Source of the DNA: an uncultured Lachnospiraceae bacterium
GTDB taxonomy: Bacteria; Bacillota; Clostridia; Lachnospirales; Lachnospiraceae
DNA: 7,444 nt
Direction: 5' to 3'
NCBI GenBank assembly: GCA_947068385.1
Contig: CAMTBF010000167.1
Location: 1 to 7,444, forward strand
Position numbers and translations under genes: made by a program. This document shows positions 5,805 through 7,444 of this stretch, one piece after another (the stretch's first letter is position 1; every line of letters starts with the position of its first letter). The notes under the pieces were generated by a model. The model made no database searches and was not told where the DNA came from. It saw only the letters and a program-made list of their open reading frames with translations.

Positions 5805-7430
5805 ATGAAAAGGAAGAGAAGCGTTCCAAGGTGGCTGAAGCGGACATTGTGCCTCGGCCTGATAGGCAGCATGGCCATAGGCCTGTGCGCCTGCGGGGGC
5901 GGCGGGGGCAAGAACGAGAACTCTGCCCTGGCCAAGGAGCATGTGTACAGGGTGCAGGATATCGCCCTGCCGGAGATAGAAGGGGACGATGTCAACGTCT
6001 TCGCATCCTCCCATCAGGACGGGGAGGTCCGGCTGCTGATGCAGGTGTACCATTGGAATGACGAGAAGTTCAATGAGAATCCCGTAACGGACATCAGGGT
6101 GATGTCCATAAAGGACGACGGCTCCGATATCCAGATGAAGAACCTGGACATTCCCGAATGGGAGCCCCAGGCCGGCACTGGTGCCGGGGGAGGGATAAGC
6201 TCCGGCGGACGGCCGATGCCCCGCACCGAAGAGGAGCCTGCGGGCGAGGATGCCGGGGAAGAAGGTAGGGCAGCGGAGCCGGAAGGCGGCGAGGATGCCG
6301 GGGCCGAGGATCCTGCCGGGGGCGAAGGCGACCCTGCGGCGGAACCGGATAGCGAGGGCGGGGACGATGCTGCGGCGGAACCGGATAGCGAGGGCGGGGA
6401 CGATGCTGCGACGGAACCGGATAGCGAAGGCGAGGACGATGCTGCGGCAGAACCGGAAGGAGAGGCCGAGGGAGACATGCTGGACGATGGGTTTGGTGTC
6501 GCGGAGCCGGATTATGTGCCCCAGGACATCTGGGAGAATTCCAGCTACAACAACTTCAGCTTCGGCGGCGACGGCAAGATATACGCCATCCGGTACTATT
6601 CCTACAGCGATTATGCCAACGAGGTCTACAACCAGAAATATTATGTCGCCAGCTGGAACACGGACGGAAGCTACCAGTGGGAGAAGGAGCTGGAAGGGCT
6701 GGAGTCAGAGGAGGAATACCTGTATGTCAACACCATGGCCGTGGCGGCGGACGGCACCGTCACCGTGATCCTCTCCGGCGACAAGTCCTACAGGATGACC
6801 GTGGACGCCCAGGGCAATCTGGGCAGCAGGGAGCCCCTGTCCGAGGATACGGGCAAGGTGTTCAACAATTTCGACCGCATCGTTGACAAGGGGGACGGCA
6901 CCTTCCTTGCGATATATTACGATGAGAACGACTACTCAAAGGAGTTCATCGCCACCTACGACCCTGCCACGGATACTTTGGGGCAGGCTACCCCCATGCC
7001 GGCCAACTTTGCGTACACGGGATTTGGCAATGTGAACGTGGGGATCGACTCCGACCTGATATGCAGCAGCGGCGACGGCATCTACACCTACAAGATAGGG
7101 GACGAGAACATGGTCCAGAAGATGAACTTTGTCAATTCCGATCTGTTCGTGAGCAATTTCGCCAATGTGGTGGAGCTTGACGGGAATTCCTTCCTGGGCA
7201 TATATTATGAGGACTACGGGGAGGGCATGAAGGCCGGCCTGTTCACCTACGTGGATCCGAAGGACATTCCCGACAAGGCCGTGCTGGTGCTGGCTGGCTC
7301 TTATGTGGGCGGCGACATGGAGAAGCGGATCATAGAATTCAACCGGAGCAGCGAAAAATACCGCATCGCGCTGAAGACCTATGACTCCTACAATACCTCC
7401 AGCAGCTTTTCTTTTGACGCAATCTCCTGA
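5805..7430 (+). CDS. Lipoprotein with acidic repeat linker, propeller-like domain and truncated solute-binding domain
   Basis: The frame gives 541 aa from ATG 5805. The lipoprotein signal is a basic start, a hydrophobic core at about 14-27 and a lipobox LCAC with Cys30 as the lipidation site, followed by glycines. An N-terminal beta region (about 47-118) precedes an acidic low-complexity linker (about 140-228) containing a 12-residue repeat. Residues about 240-490 carry recurring blade-like patterns (FGGDGKIYAI, SWNTDGSYQW, AVAADGTVTVIL), suggesting a beta-propeller. From about 492 the text reads like the start of an extracellular solute-binding domain (AVLVLAGSYVGG, then RIIEFNRSSEKYRI). A TGA at 7428-7430 ends it about 50 residues in, where several hundred more would be expected. 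It may be frameshifted, a pseudogene, or an assembly error near a sequence end. It follows the MacB-domain gene by 17 nt, in the same operon. Confidence 0.75.
   Translation: MKRKRSVPRWLKRTLCLGLIGSMAIGLCACGGGGGKNENSALAKEHVYRVQDIALPEIEGDDVNVFASSHQDGEVRLLMQVYHWNDEKFNENPVTDIRVMSIKDDGSDIQMKNLDIPEWEPQAGTGAGGGISSGGRPMPRTEEEPAGEDAGEEGRAAEPEGGEDAGAEDPAGGEGDPAAEPDSEGGDDAAAEPDSEGGDDAATEPDSEGEDDAAAEPEGEAEGDMLDDGFGVAEPDYVPQDIWENSSYNNFSFGGDGKIYAIRYYSYSDYANEVYNQKYYVASWNTDGSYQWEKELEGLESEEEYLYVNTMAVAADGTVTVILSGDKSYRMTVDAQGNLGSREPLSEDTGKVFNNFDRIVDKGDGTFLAIYYDENDYSKEFIATYDPATDTLGQATPMPANFAYTGFGNVNVGIDSDLICSSGDGIYTYKIGDENMVQKMNFVNSDLFVSNFANVVELDGNSFLGIYYEDYGEGMKAGLFTYVDPKDIPDKAVLVLAGSYVGGDMEKRIIEFNRSSEKYRIALKTYDSYNTSSSFSFDAIS
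6336..6470 (+). repeat. In-frame 36-nt tandem repeat encoding an acidic 12-residue unit
   Basis: Three full units encode AAEPDSEGGDDA-type peptides at 6336-6371, 6372-6407 and 6408-6443, with a partial fourth at 6444-6470. Units 1 and 2 are identical over 36 nt; unit 3 differs at three positions. The flanking linker from about 6223 is made of similar but more decayed acidic text. The unit length is a multiple of three, so copy-number change preserves the frame. Confidence 0.9.
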
Positions 7431-7444
7431 TAGGGGGAATCGCC

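Noticed and set aside
6336..6470. CRISPR-like repeat array
   Set aside because: The units are directly adjacent with no spacers, in frame, and encode a low-complexity acidic peptide.
6014..6478. Minus-strand Ser/Pro/Ala-rich repetitive open frame
   Set aside because: It is the antisense reading of the acidic tandem repeat and its periodicity is wholly explained by that repeat.
6250..6768. Plus-strand Arg-rich repetitive open frame (MLRRNRIARAGT units)
   Set aside because: It is an out-of-frame reading of the same 36-nt repeat; the other frame has the lipoprotein signal and a good ribosome binding site.

Overview
The window looks like part of one plus-strand operon from a Gram-positive gut-type Bacillota, most likely a GC-rich Lachnospiraceae. 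This rests on the protein families, strong AGGAGG-type ribosome binding sites, a lipoprotein signal ending in LCAC followed by glycines, and gaps of only a few bases between genes. The base composition is GC-rich by eye (near 60%), with strong G/C preference at third codon positions. The taxonomic guess is inference; no rRNA or marker gene is present.

Layout: (1) 1-665, C-terminal part of an extracellular solute-binding protein, cut by the window start; (2) 692-1639 and 1636-2595, two MalF/MalG-type inner-membrane permeases overlapping by 4 nt; (3) 2639-4516, a 625-aa HlyD/MacA-like membrane-anchored adaptor with a very long coiled coil; (4) 4549-5787, a two-TM protein whose extracellular part resembles the MacB periplasmic core domain but which has neither the rest of the FtsX permease nor an ATPase; (5) 5805-7430, a lipoprotein with an acidic repeat linker, a probable beta-propeller-like region and the beginning of a second solute-binding domain, ending at a stop only 14 nt before the window end. 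All genes are on the plus strand, the largest gap is 43 nt, and I see no terminator or convincing promoter.

How they may work together: items 1 and 2 form a carbohydrate-type ABC importer. Its ATPase is not in the window; in Bacillota such importers often share an MsmX-type ATPase encoded elsewhere. Unusually, the importer genes run straight into an adaptor plus a MacB-domain protein, parts normally associated with export or trans-envelope assemblies, and then into another solute-binding lipoprotein. The most notable hypothesis is that the adaptor and the MacB-domain protein are accessory extracellular parts of an importer. Other points of interest are a hairpin covering the first permease's start codon, two stretches of aberrant codon use inside genes, a 36-nt in-frame repeat, and the apparent truncation of the last gene.
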